A stretch of 64,000 nucleotides of DNA from Streptomonospora nanhaiensis (GCF_013410565.1 NZ_JACCFO010000001.1:3968001-4032000), one strand, 5' to 3'. Counted from the first letter of the stretch, positions 52,547-60,552 are shown. Translations and numbers: made by a program. The notes: generated from the letters alone by a model not told the origin.

Positions 52547-52560
52547 GTGACGCGTGTCAC
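52547..52560. promoter_or_regulatory. Palindrome upstream of GH106
   Basis: GTGAC-GCGT-GTCAC is a 14-bp inverted repeat about 130 bp before the GH106 ATG. It may be an operator. Confidence 0.4.
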
Positions 52561-52563
52561 TTA

Positions 52564-52571
52564 AAACGTTT
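52564..52571. promoter_or_regulatory. LacI-type half-site cluster upstream of GH106
   Basis: The palindromic core AAACGTTT, flanked by T and C, is typical of LacI-family operators that control glycosidase genes. It lies 147 bp before the ATG at 52416, and transcription would read away from it. Confidence 0.4.
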
Positions 52572-52855
52572 CAGTGAAGTTACTGATCATCTCGCCCGGA
52601 GATCAACAACGTGGCCGGATCCGGCCACAGGCGCGCAGAAACCCGCGCTTGTCGCGCTGGTAGGCCCGGCAAGGGGTGACGGCTCACCATGTGAACGTTT
52701 TACTACCGCGCGTGCACCAAGGCTGGGGGTGGAAACCGGTTGTCCAAGAGCCGCTGCGCGACGAAGGACGGCCGCAGCCGATGGCCCGGCGCGGGCGACT
52801 CGCGGAAAGTGGCTGAAACGGGGCCTCGCCGATGAAACACTCCAGTTCAGCACGG

Positions 52856-52883
52856 GTGCTCCCCGCGCACGCGGGGATGGTCA
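52856..52883 (+). repeat. Solitary CRISPR repeat C (intact stem, type I-E)
   Basis: The repeat carries a perfect stem CCCCGCG-CA-CGCGGGG inside GTGCTCC...ATGGTCA, a canonical actinobacterial type I-E repeat. The 60 bp before it (AAAGTGGCTGAAACGG and CCAGTTCAGCACGG) look like an I-E leader end. No second repeat occurs at the expected 61-bp period, and no cas gene is in the window. Confidence 0.7.
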
Positions 52884-53266
52884 TTCCGCTGCTGGATTCC
52901 GGACCATCGACCTTGCGGTGAATGCCGGGTATCGGCCTGCTCGCAACGCGTTGGTTGTGCCTTCCGTTTCGGGGTTTTCGTTGAGGGCAGGGCCGTTGCT
53001 TCGGTATCGGGCGCCACGAAGCCCGATTGGCGGCCCGTCGTGGTCGTCAATCCGGTGAATGGGAAGGCCGTTTGGCTCGTCGGTGTGCAACGGCGAACGG
53101 GCGTGGCTCGGGCGGTGCGGGAGCGGAAGGAGCGGGATCCGGCACGGGCTTCCGGACGGGCGTGGAGTGCCCACGGCTGGCATTCCAGCTCGGCAGGCCC
53201 GGGTTTCTCGCGTGCCACGGGAGGACAGAAGCCACGCGGAGCAACTGATCACTCCGGAGGGTCACC

Positions 53267-53587
53267 GTGCGTCGTATCCTCACCACCGTCACTCTGACCG
53301 CCGCCGGCCTCGCCGTCGGCACGGTCATGGCTGTGCCCGTCTACGCCGAGAGTTCCTATCGCTGCGCCGCCGCGGAGTACGACTCCCACACCCGCGTGCT
53401 CAGCGGCTACGGATGCCGCGGGGAGGGCTGGGGTACAGGATGGGTGGACCTCCCCTCCCGCAGTGCGCAGTTCGTCTGCGTGGACGTCCAGCCGGGGAGC
53501 AAGGGGCGGTACGGGCTCCACGACGTCACCGGCATCGGCTGCGGCCAGTCCGGATTCCAGTTCCCCGAACCCCAGCCCGGGGCCTGA
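53267..53587 (+). CDS. Small secreted cysteine-containing protein
   Basis: 106 residues: signal peptide to about residue 27 (LAVGTVMAVPVYA), then a short mature part with four Cys (YRCAAAEY, GYGCRGEG, FVCVDV, IGCGQSG) that can form two disulfides. GTG at 53267 follows CCGGAGGG 6 bp before it. I do not recognise a family. It stands alone between decayed sequence and the convergent hydrolase gene. Confidence 0.7.
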   Translation: MRRILTTVTLTAAGLAVGTVMAVPVYAESSYRCAAAEYDSHTRVLSGYGCRGEGWGTGWVDLPSRSAQFVCVDVQPGSKGRYGLHDVTGIGCGQSGFQFPEPQPGA

Positions 53588-53672
53588 ACGGTGTCCCCGC
53601 CCCCGTTGCCCCCGACCACCCCACCGCCCTCGGCCGCCCCCGTCCGTCCCCGCCGGGTCCTCGCCCGGTGGA

Positions 53673-54602
53673 TCAGGCGAGGACCGCCAGCAGCCGCTCG
53701 GCGAACTCCTTCGGGTGCTCGACCGCGCCGAGGTGCCCGCCGGGGAACTCGGCGAGGCCGGTCCCCAGCAGGTCCGCCATCCGGGCAGCCGGGCCGGAGA
53801 ACGGCACCTGGCCGCGCGACTCCCGACCCGCCGCCGGCACCAGCCGGTCGGCGACGGCGCCGAGCGCGGTGAGGTCCGGCCGGAACGACGAGAACGGCAC
53901 CAGCATGTGCCCCAGGAACACGGGCATGTTGGCGTGCATCCGGGCCGCCGACTCCCGGGCCTCGGGCGGCGGCTCCGCCTCCTGGCCGGACTTCCGCTCC
54001 ACCTCCTGACCGGCCGCCCGCTCACCCGCCCGCTCGGCCGGCCGCTCGTCCAACCGGTCCGCCGTCCCCTCCGGCGCCCGGTCCGCCTCCTCCGCCGCGT
54101 GCGCCCCCAGCCCCTCGCTGAGCCGGGCCACCGCCGCGCCGACACCTTCGGCGCGGAAGGCGTCGCGCACCTCGGCGAACAGCCGCCGGTGCGGCGCGGG
54201 GTCCGGCAGGAGTTCCAGCAGCGGCGGCTCGTGCGCGACCACCCGGCGCAGGCCGTCGGGATATCGGGCCAGCAGGTCGACCGCGACGATCGCGCCGGAA
54301 CTGCATCCGAGCACGGACGCCCCGCCGTCGGGCGCCAGGAGGTTGAGCAGCCTGCGCGCGTCGTCGCTCCACACCTCGACCCGCTGGTCGGTGAGCGGGC
54401 CGTCGAGCGGGCTGCGCGACAGGCCGCGCGGGTCGTAGGAGACCACGGTGTGGCGCGCCGCCAGGTCCGCGGCCATGCCCGCGTACAGCCCGGCGTCGGC
54501 GGCGCCGCCGGGGATGAGCAGCAGGACCGGGCCGCTGCCGCGCACCTCGTAGTGGAGGGTGGCGCCCGGCACTCGCAGGGTGCCGGTCCGGGGCGTGGTC
54601 AT
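53673..54602 (-). CDS. Alpha/beta-hydrolase
   Basis: 309 residues with the fold's main marks: TLHYEVRGSGPVLLLIPGG, TVVSYDPRGLSRS, and nucleophile elbow VLGCSSGAIVAVDL (Gly-x-Ser-x-Gly). The final EFPGGHLGAVEHP contains the catalytic His. A Glu/Arg-rich insert (residues about 175-215) lengthens the cap. The start overlaps the stop of the TetR gene (ATGA), so the two are translationally coupled and the hydrolase is probably the regulated partner. Confidence 0.85.
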   Translation of the reverse strand: MTTPRTGTLRVPGATLHYEVRGSGPVLLLIPGGAADAGLYAGMAADLAARHTVVSYDPRGLSRSPLDGPLTDQRVEVWSDDARRLLNLLAPDGGASVLGCSSGAIVAVDLLARYPDGLRRVVAHEPPLLELLPDPAPHRRLFAEVRDAFRAEGVGAAVARLSEGLGAHAAEEADRAPEGTADRLDERPAERAGERAAGQEVERKSGQEAEPPPEARESAARMHANMPVFLGHMLVPFSSFRPDLTALGAVADRLVPAAGRESRGQVPFSGPAARMADLLGTGLAEFPGGHLGAVEHPKEFAERLLAVLA

Positions 54603-55186
54603 CGGCTGCTCCCGTCGTCGTGGCGGGGCCAGTTCTCCAGGAGCACGTGGAGCGCGTCGAGCGAGCGCGCCCACGACTCCTCGACCGCCCGTGGGTGGTT
54701 GAACCCCCCGTTCAGCTCCAGGTGGACATAGCCGTGGAAGGTGGCGCGCAGCAGGCGGCCGGCGTCGGTGAGGTCCGGCTCGGCCAGGCCGTAGGCGCGG
54801 AGCATGCCGTGGGTCAGTTCGACGCTGCGCCGCAGGCCGGTGGTGTCGACCATCTCCTCCGGCGCGATGCGCATCTGGGTGGCCGCGTAGCGGCCGGGGT
54901 GGTCGAGCGCGTAGCGCCGGTAGGCGTCGGCGAAGGCGACGAGCGCGTCCCGGCCCGCCCGCCCGGCCACGGCCGCGGCGATGCGGTCGGTCATCTCCGC
55001 ACCGCCCAGCACCGCGACCCGCACCCGCAGTTCCCGCAGGTTGCGCACATGGGAGTAGACGCTGGCGTCCTTCACGCCGAAGCGCCGCGCGAGCGCGGAG
55101 ACGGTCACCTGCTCCAGGCCGATCTCGTCGGCCATCTCCGCCGCGGCGGCGGTCAGTTTGGCGGCGGTGAGGCCGACGCGGGCCAT
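54599..55186 (-). CDS. TetR-family regulator
   Basis: 195 residues, N-terminal HTH VTVSALARRFGVKDASVYSHV and the WHG-type C-terminal domain (GFNHPRAVEESWARSLDAL). The promoter carries the palindrome TGTTCCTAGGAACA (55206-55219), which fits self-repression. ATG 55186 has GGAGGAG 5 bp upstream. Coupled with the following hydrolase gene. Confidence 0.88.
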   Translation of the reverse strand: MARVGLTAAKLTAAAAEMADEIGLEQVTVSALARRFGVKDASVYSHVRNLRELRVRVAVLGGAEMTDRIAAAVAGRAGRDALVAFADAYRRYALDHPGRYAATQMRIAPEEMVDTTGLRRSVELTHGMLRAYGLAEPDLTDAGRLLRATFHGYVHLELNGGFNHPRAVEESWARSLDALHVLLENWPRHDDGSSR

Positions 55187-55205
55187 GCGGCTCCTCCTGT
55201 CCTAG

Positions 55206-55219
55206 TGTTCCTAGGAACA
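55206..55219. promoter_or_regulatory. Palindromic operator with neighbouring CTAG motifs
   Basis: TGTTCCTAGGAACA is a perfect 14-bp palindrome between two divergent TetR genes. Further CTAG tetramers lie at about 55202, 55223, 55232 and 55256, unusually many in 60 bp. Two TetR regulators might bind adjacent sites. Confidence 0.55.
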
Positions 55220-55293
55220 AACCTAGCATCCCTAGTTTTATGCAGACGGCCGACCCTAGGAATAGCAATGCAATGCTATGTATTCTGGGGCCC

Positions 55294-55911
55294 ATGGCGA
55301 GGACCAAGGACCCGGCCGTGCGCACCCTCCTGCTGGAGCGGGCCGCGCACATGCTCCGCACCCGCGAGCCGATCACCCTGCGCTCGCTCGTGGCCGGCAC
55401 CTCCGTCTCGACGATGGCCGTCTACACCTACTTCGGCGGCATGGACGGCGTGTGGCGGGCGCTGCGGCAGGAGGGGTTCACCCGCCTGGCCGCCAGGTTC
55501 GCGAGGGTCGACACGTCCGCAGACCCGGTGCGCGACCTCGCCGCGCTGGCCGCCGCCTACCTCGACAACGCCCTGGACCACCCCGACCTGTACCGGGTCA
55601 TGTTCGACGCGGACTTCGAACTCGACGACCTCCAGGCCGCCGACGACACCCTCGAACACCTGGTCCGCGCCGCCGCGCGGGCCGTCGACACCGGCCGCCT
55701 CCGCGCCGACGTCGTCCCCCTGGACCTGGCCACCCAGGGCTGGGCGATGGGCCACGGCCTGGTCTCCCTGGTCGCCAACGGCCCGCTGCCGCGCGAGACG
55801 CTCGACCACTGCGTGCCGATGCTGACCGCGCTGCTGGTCAGCGCGGGCGACGAGCCCGTGCGGTGCCGCCGGTCCGTCGAGCGGGGCTGGCAAGACGAGT
55901 TCCCGGCCTGA
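55294..55911 (+). CDS. TetR-family regulator
   Basis: 205 residues; HTH at ITLRSLVAGTSVSTMAVYTYF and a C-terminal domain DHPDLYRVMFDAD-x-EL of the TetR_C type. ATG 55294 has only a weak GGGGCCC site. Upstream, TAGCA-N6-TGCTA (about 55263-55278) may be its own operator. No obvious target gene besides the divergent TetR-hydrolase pair. Confidence 0.8.
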   Translation: MARTKDPAVRTLLLERAAHMLRTREPITLRSLVAGTSVSTMAVYTYFGGMDGVWRALRQEGFTRLAARFARVDTSADPVRDLAALAAAYLDNALDHPDLYRVMFDADFELDDLQAADDTLEHLVRAAARAVDTGRLRADVVPLDLATQGWAMGHGLVSLVANGPLPRETLDHCVPMLTALLVSAGDEPVRCRRSVERGWQDEFPA

Positions 55912-56051
55912 GAGGTAGTGAGCGGCAAGCGGCCCGCACGAGCGGCGGCCCTCCGGCCGTTTCCGTTTCCGATTCCGGCGCCGGGGGCCCGATGCGGCCC
56001 AGCCGGTGGTCCGGCTTCCGATGTCCGACATGGCCGCTAAGGTCGTCCGCC

Positions 56052-56600
56052 ATGACGATGATGTTCGATGTCCTTCTCGCCAAGCCGGTGGGAAAGCGGA
56101 TCAACGGTTCGGTGACGTCGCGGAGCGACGGCGAGATCCACCGCGGGTACCTCCGGGAGTTCGGGCTCCAACTCCTCCTCGACGCGTGGCGGGACAAATG
56201 GGTGGCGACGGGGCCGCTCTCGGCGGAGACGGAGGCCGAGTTCACCGAGCTGTGGGGGCTGTTCTTCGGCCGGACGGTGCCCGTCGACTCCGAGGGCTAC
56301 GTGCTGGACGAGGGCACCGGCAAGGCGCGCGAGCCCCGGGTCAAGCCCAGTGAGTTCTACGGGCGCCGCGTCCTGGGCGGGGGGATGTCGAACGGCGTCC
56401 GCTACGTCACGCTGGAGTCCGAGCCCGAGGAGTTCGCCCGGCGCGCGGCCGACATCGTCGTGTCGTTCGAGATCACCGGCGACGAGTACTGGCCGGACGC
56501 CAGCTTCGAGATCGAGGTGAGCGACGCCCGCTATCTCGCCCACATCACCTCGGCCGAGTACTTCGAGACCGCTTTCACCGGTGGCCTGCCCTATTTCTGA
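56052..56600 (+). CDS. Hypothetical protein, duplicated locally
   Basis: 182 residues, no signal or membrane segment. Starts MTMMFDVLLAKPVGKRINGS; later EFARRAADIVVSFEITGDEY. The only relative I can see is the truncated copy 50 bp downstream, which shares the region TCGTCCGCCATGACGA around the start codon. I cannot assign a family. No Shine-Dalgarno is evident, so the start may be leaderless or coupled. Confidence 0.6.
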   Translation: MTMMFDVLLAKPVGKRINGSVTSRSDGEIHRGYLREFGLQLLLDAWRDKWVATGPLSAETEAEFTELWGLFFGRTVPVDSEGYVLDEGTGKAREPRVKPSEFYGRRVLGGGMSNGVRYVTLESEPEEFARRAADIVVSFEITGDEYWPDASFEIEVSDARYLAHITSAEYFETAFTGGLPYF

Positions 56601-56636
56601 TGGCGCGGCAGCCGATCGGGGCAGCGGTCCGGTGAC

Positions 56637-56775
56637 TAGGGTCGTCCGCCATGACGACGATGTTCGACATTCTGCTGGAGGCGGCCGACGGCAGACGGCT
56701 CCGCGGCGAGGCGACCTCCCGGAACGTCGGCGAGACCGACCGGGACCACCTGCCGGATTCGGGTTGGAGTTCGCC
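56637..56775 (+). pseudogene. Truncated duplicate of the upstream hypothetical gene
   Basis: The 5' flank and first 40 or so codons (MTTMFDILLEAADG, RSTSRNVGE-like) parallel the gene at 56052. The resemblance stops near 56775; downstream sequence is a terminator and another gene. It is therefore a partial tandem duplication or a decayed paralogue. Confidence 0.6.
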
Positions 56776-56797
56776 CGCGCTGCCCGGGGCCGAAACG

Positions 56798-56835
56798 CCC
56801 GAACCCCCGTCAGCCGTGCTGATCGGGGGTTCGGG
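56798..56835. terminator. Terminator hairpin
   Basis: CCCGAACCCCC (56798-56808) and GGGGGTTCGGG (56825-56835) make a perfect 11-bp stem. It is 26 bp past the stop of the small minus-strand gene. Confidence 0.65.
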
Positions 56836-56860
56836 TGCGGAGGGCGGCCATCGCCGGGGC

Positions 56861-57031
56861 TCAGCGGGTGCCGCGGGGCTTGAACACGGGCCGGGGCCGG
56901 GGTACCGGGCGCGGCCTGCCGGCCGGAACGGGAGCCTGGCGCCCCCTGCCCGTGCGGTGAGGGCTGGGGCTCTGCGCCGCCGGGGTCATGGGGGTGCCGG
57001 CGACGAGGTTCGACGGAAGGGTGACACGCAT
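56861..57031 (-). CDS. 56-residue basic, proline-rich protein
   Basis: The ATG at 57031 is preceded by AGGAGG with a 5-bp spacer, and by a clear vegetative promoter. The product MRVTLPSNLVAGTPM... is rich in Pro, Arg and Ser and ends FKPRGTR. It has no signal peptide. I do not recognise a family. The regulated promoter and dedicated terminator argue for a real gene. A regulatory or RiPP-like peptide is possible, but no modification genes lie nearby. Confidence 0.5.
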   Translation of the reverse strand: MRVTLPSNLVAGTPMTPAAQSPSPHRTGRGRQAPVPAGRPRPVPRPRPVFKPRGTR

Positions 57032-57078
57032 ACGGGCCTCCTGGACTGCGACCATTGCACTCTGTTTGAAGTAGTTTG

Positions 57079-57108
57079 AACATAGTACTTCGAACGGAGT
57101 GGTGTCAA
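57079..57108 (-). promoter_or_regulatory. Promoter of the 56-residue gene
   Basis: On the minus strand TTGACA (57103-57108), an 18-bp spacer and TATGTT (57079-57084) are near-ideal. Around them GAAGTA and TACTTC arms and direct repeats TTCAAAC (57064-57082) suggest binding sites for a regulator. Confidence 0.65.
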
Positions 57109-57232
57109 TGGATTTACGCGTCGCTCCGTGGGGTTGAGGCCGAGAACGGGGAAGTCAACGGCAGACGGCGCCGTCCGCGGACACCCGGCGGACCCTGGCG
57201 GTCCCCGGGCGGGCGCGGGCGGCGCCGGTGGG

Positions 57233-58252
57233 TCAGCGCCAGCCGAGCTCCGGGGCGACGTAGCGCAGCAGGCTGTCCAGGATGTGGGCGTTGTAGTCCA
57301 CGCCCAGCTGGTTGGGCACGGTGAGCAGCAGGGTGTCGGCGGCCGCGACCGCCTCGTCCCGCGCCAGTTCCTCGACCAGCTTGTCGGGCTCACCGGCGTA
57401 GGTCTTGCCGAACCGGGCCAGGCCGTTGTCGAGGTGGCCCACCTGGTCGGTGCTGGCGGCCTCGCGGCCGAACAGCCGGCGGTCGAAATCGGTCACCAGA
57501 GGAAAGATGCTGCGGCTGACCGAAACACGGGGCTCACGCTCGTGCCCGGCGCCCTGCCACGCCTTCCGGAAGACCTCGATCTGCTCGGCCTGGAGCTGGT
57601 GGAACGGTACGCCGGTGTCCTCGGTCAGCAGCGTCGAACTCATCAGGTTCATCCCCTGCCGCGCGGCCCACTCCGCCGTGGCCCGCGTGCCGGCGCCCCA
57701 CCAGATCCGCTCGCGCAGGCCGGGCGAGTGCGGCTCGATCCGCAGCAGGCCGGGCGGGTTGGGGAACATCGGCCGCGGGTTCGGCTCGGCGAAACCCTCG
57801 CCCTTGAGGACCTCCAGCAGCCGCGCGGTGTGCTCCCGCGCCATGTCGGCGTCGGTGGAGCCCTCGTCGGGGCGGTGCCCGAAGTACTCGTAGCCCTTGA
57901 TGACCTGCTCGGGCGACCCCCGGCTGATGCCGAGCTGCAGCCGACCGCCGGCGATCAGGTCGGCGGCGCCGGCGTCCTCGGCCATGTAGAGCGGGTTCTC
58001 ATAGCGCATGTCGATGACGCCGGTGCCGATCTCGATCCGGCTGGTCCGCGCGCCGATGGCCGCGAGCAGCGGGAACGGCGACGCCAGCTGCCGAGCGAAG
58101 TGGTGCACCCGGAAGTACGCGCCGTCGGCCCCGACCTCCTCGGCGGCGACGGCCAACTCGATCGACTGCAGCAGCGCGTCGGAGGCCGACCGCACCTGGG
58201 AGTGCGGCGAGGGCGTCCAGTGCCCGAAGGACAGGAATCCAATCTTCTTCAC
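57233..58252 (-). CDS. LLM-class flavin-dependent oxidoreductase
   Basis: 339 residues of the luciferase-like monooxygenase fold: KKIGFLSFGHW, HHFARQLASPFPLLAAIGART, GTGVIDMRYENPLYMAEDAG, LQLGISRGSPEQV and WWGAGTRATAEWAARQG. Uses reduced FMN or F420; substrate not visible. The GTG at 58252 is the probable start (VKKIGF), though a GAGG is unusually near. No flavin reductase is adjacent. Confidence 0.85.
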   Translation of the reverse strand: MKKIGFLSFGHWTPSPHSQVRSASDALLQSIELAVAAEEVGADGAYFRVHHFARQLASPFPLLAAIGARTSRIEIGTGVIDMRYENPLYMAEDAGAADLIAGGRLQLGISRGSPEQVIKGYEYFGHRPDEGSTDADMAREHTARLLEVLKGEGFAEPNPRPMFPNPPGLLRIEPHSPGLRERIWWGAGTRATAEWAARQGMNLMSSTLLTEDTGVPFHQLQAEQIEVFRKAWQGAGHEREPRVSVSRSIFPLVTDFDRRLFGREAASTDQVGHLDNGLARFGKTYAGEPDKLVEELARDEAVAAADTLLLTVPNQLGVDYNAHILDSLLRYVAPELGWR

Positions 58253-58332
58253 ATCCTCGTCAACACCGCCGTCAGCCTCGTATTCCGGTGCGCCCGGCCG
58301 CCGCCGCCCTCGCTCCCGCGCGCCGGCGGCGG

Positions 58333-59589
58333 TCAGCCCGTGGTCGCGGGCGGGGTGCCGTACTCGGTGGTCCAGTCCGCCCCGAGCGGCCATTCGCGTC
58401 GCGGCCGGCGGGGGTGGACGCCGACGACGGCCAGGTGCGGCGGGCCGCCGAGGGCCGACAGTCCGCGCCACTGCTCCGCGGTGACCTCCAGGTACCGCAG
58501 GCCCGCCAACCCGGCCACCGCGGCGAGGTCGGCTACCGGGGCCGCCGCGATGTCCAGCGCCCACAGGCGGGGCGCCGAGCGGAGCGGGGCCAGCTCGACG
58601 GGCCGCGCACTGGCGACCGACAGCGCGCGCAGCTCCGGGTTGCGCGCCGGCGCCGCGAGGTCGGCGGCCGCCACGTCCAGCTCCAGGTACTCCACGGGAA
58701 GGCCGCCGAGGGCGGAGAGGTCGGGTGCGCCGTCGCTCGCCAGGGCCAGGGAGAGGACGTCGGGCGTCTCGGCGAGGAACGCGCAGTCCGCGGCGCCGGT
58801 CACCCGGACCTTCTGCACGCGCGGACCGGCCTGCCTCGCGTCCTCGGGCGAGGGCGGTCCGCCGCTGTACTCGGCGGGTTCGACGGGCAGGTCCGGCAGG
58901 TCCGACTCGATCCACAGGCTCGTGTCGTGCCGGACGTAGGCGCCGCGTTCCAGGGCCTCCACCAGGCGGCGCAAAAAGGCGGTCACCGAGTCGGCGACGT
59001 AGGTCGGGCCCTCGCCGTAGTCGACCCCGACCGCGATGACCTGCCCGGGGCGGCCCCGCGGTCCGGGGTCCATGTCCACGGCCAGCCAGTTGCCGCCGGT
59101 GTCGGTCGCGAACCGGATCCAGCCCGGGCGCAGCGGCGACCGCCGGACGGCGCCGGGCGGCCGGGAGTCGAACACCGTGCGGCGCCAGGGTTCGTACTGC
59201 CACTCCTGCGCGATGTCGAGCCACTCGTCGTCGTGGTCGGCGATCTCGGCGAGGGAGAACCACTCGTTGCGGTCGAACAGGGGGTTGACGAGGTCGCCGT
59301 CGCCGTCGGCGACACCGTACAGCGCGCGGAGGTCGGGCGGCAGCGCGAGGCCGAGGTCGTCCTCGGCCGCGGCGATGTCCGCCTCGCTCGCGGGCGGCTG
59401 CAGCGGCTCCTCGTACCCCAGGATGTCGGCCATCAGCCGCCGGTAGCGGTGGAGCAGCCGCACCGCCTCGTCGGGGTCGCCGGCGGGCGCCGCGCCCCGC
59501 GGCCCGTCCTGCTCGTCGCCCCGGTCGGGCGGGACGAACTCGTCATCGATCACATAGAGGGTCGGCTGCTGCCGGGAGGGGGTCGCCAT
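58333..59589 (-). CDS. SMI1/KNR4-domain protein with leucine-rich tail
   Basis: 418 residues. Residues about 40-210 form a SMI1/KNR4 (SUKH) domain: DIAAAEDDLGLALPPDLRAL, YGVADGDGDLV, IRFATDTGGNWLAVDMDPG and GQVIAVGVDYGEGP. The second half has LRR-like periodicity (LSALGGLPVEYLELDVA..., LRALSVASARPVEL). SUKH proteins act as immunity proteins in toxin systems or in cell-wall control; no toxin gene lies nearby. ATG 59589 follows GGGAGGG-type sequence. Confidence 0.8.
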   Translation of the reverse strand: MATPSRQQPTLYVIDDEFVPPDRGDEQDGPRGAAPAGDPDEAVRLLHRYRRLMADILGYEEPLQPPASEADIAAAEDDLGLALPPDLRALYGVADGDGDLVNPLFDRNEWFSLAEIADHDDEWLDIAQEWQYEPWRRTVFDSRPPGAVRRSPLRPGWIRFATDTGGNWLAVDMDPGPRGRPGQVIAVGVDYGEGPTYVADSVTAFLRRLVEALERGAYVRHDTSLWIESDLPDLPVEPAEYSGGPPSPEDARQAGPRVQKVRVTGAADCAFLAETPDVLSLALASDGAPDLSALGGLPVEYLELDVAAADLAAPARNPELRALSVASARPVELAPLRSAPRLWALDIAAAPVADLAAVAGLAGLRYLEVTAEQWRGLSALGGPPHLAVVGVHPRRPRREWPLGADWTTEYGTPPATTG

Positions 59590-59674
59590 GGCCCGGGAAC
59601 GTAGCAGCCGCTTGCGACAGGCCGGAGCCCGCGACGCTGACTCCGCGCCCGCGCCGGACGTCCAACAACCAATC

Positions 59675-59700
59675 TTTGTACTCACAAGCATAAGTACAAA
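59675..59700. promoter_or_regulatory. ArsR operator
   Basis: TTTGTACT (59675-59682) and AGTACAAA (59693-59700), a perfect 8-bp inverted repeat with a 10-bp centre, lie just upstream of the ArsR gene's -10-like TTGTGCTAAGCT. It fits autorepression. Confidence 0.65.
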
Positions 59701-59747
59701 TGAATCCTTGTGCTAAGCTTGCGCCGCATGAGACGGAGGAGGTGGAG

Positions 59748-60083
59748 ATGGGCGTCGCGGACGCGGTGGACCTCGACCTGGCACTGCGCGGGCTCGCGGA
59801 CGGGAATCGGCGCGCGATTCTGCGGGCGATCCGGTCGGAGCCGCAGCCGGTGGGCTCCATCGCCGAGAAGGTGGGGCTGTCGCAGCAGACGACGTCCCAC
59901 CATCTCGGGGTGCTCCGAAAGGCGGGGCTCGTGGTCGGCACCCGCGAAGGCACGAGGCACCTGTTCGTGGTGAACACCGACGGGATCGCGGCGGTGCGCT
60001 CGTACCTGGACGAGTTCTGGCCGGCCAGGCTGGCGGCGCTCAAGGCGGTCATCGAGGCCGGGCAGGGCGAGGCGCGTGGCTGA
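59748..60083 (+). CDS. ArsR-family regulator
   Basis: 111 residues. Winged-helix HTH: LRGLADGNRRAILRAI, VGSIAEKVGLSQQTTSHHLGVLRKAGLV and GTRHLFVV. It is of the type that precedes SRPBCC/AHSA1 genes. No metal-binding Cys pair is present, so it probably is not a metal sensor. ATG 59748 is preceded by GGAGGAGG. It overlaps the next gene by 8 bp. Confidence 0.88.
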   Translation: MGVADAVDLDLALRGLADGNRRAILRAIRSEPQPVGSIAEKVGLSQQTTSHHLGVLRKAGLVVGTREGTRHLFVVNTDGIAAVRSYLDEFWPARLAALKAVIEAGQGEARG

Positions 60084-60510
60084 GTTCCGCGACTCCGTCG
60101 ACATCGCGGCGCCGCCCGAGACCGTGTTCGAGTACCTGACGACGAACGCGGGAATGGAGGCGTGGATGGGCCGCTACGCCGACCTCGACCCGACCCCCGG
60201 AGGCAGGTTCGCGGTCGACATCGCCGGCCACCCGGTTCGGGGCGAGTACCTCCACGTGGAGCGGCCGAGCCGGGTCGTGGTCTCGTGGGGGTTCGCGGGA
60301 AGTGAGGACCTGCCCGCCGGAGCCTCGACGGTGGAGTTCCGGCTGACCGCCACCACCACCGGAACCAGGCTCGATCTCCGCCATTCCAACCTGCCCTCCG
60401 CCGAGGTCCCCGGCCACGCCAATGGATGGGCGAACTTCCTGCCCCGCCTCGCGGTCGCCGGCGCGGGAGGCGACCCGGGGCCTGACAACTGGGTCCCGCA
60501 TTCCGCCTGA
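60076..60510 (+). CDS. SRPBCC (AHSA1-like) protein
   Basis: 144 residues of the START/SRPBCC hydrophobic-ligand fold: VDIAAPPETVFEYLTTNAGMEAWMGRYADLDPTPGGRF, VVSWGFAGSEDLPAG, TRLDLRHSNLP. Typically encoded with an ArsR regulator. GTG 60076 is within the end of the ArsR gene, so translation is coupled. Confidence 0.85.
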   Translation: MAEFRDSVDIAAPPETVFEYLTTNAGMEAWMGRYADLDPTPGGRFAVDIAGHPVRGEYLHVERPSRVVVSWGFAGSEDLPAGASTVEFRLTATTTGTRLDLRHSNLPSAEVPGHANGWANFLPRLAVAGAGGDPGPDNWVPHSA

Positions 60511-60552
60511 CCGAAACGCCGCCGGTTCGCGGCACGAGCAAAGGACGATCCC

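Larger units (their letters stand above)
52417..53266. other. Gene-poor stretch with CRISPR-like repeat C
   Basis: 850 bp without a convincing gene. The left part holds operators for GH106; the middle, from about 52800, a CRISPR-like leader and an intact repeat; 52900-53230 has several open frames with poor codon usage and no recognisable domain, consistent with decayed sequence. Confidence 0.5.

Noticed and set aside
40114-52883. A CRISPR array
   Set aside because: Each site has one repeat only; no regular spacing or second copy within 100 bp.
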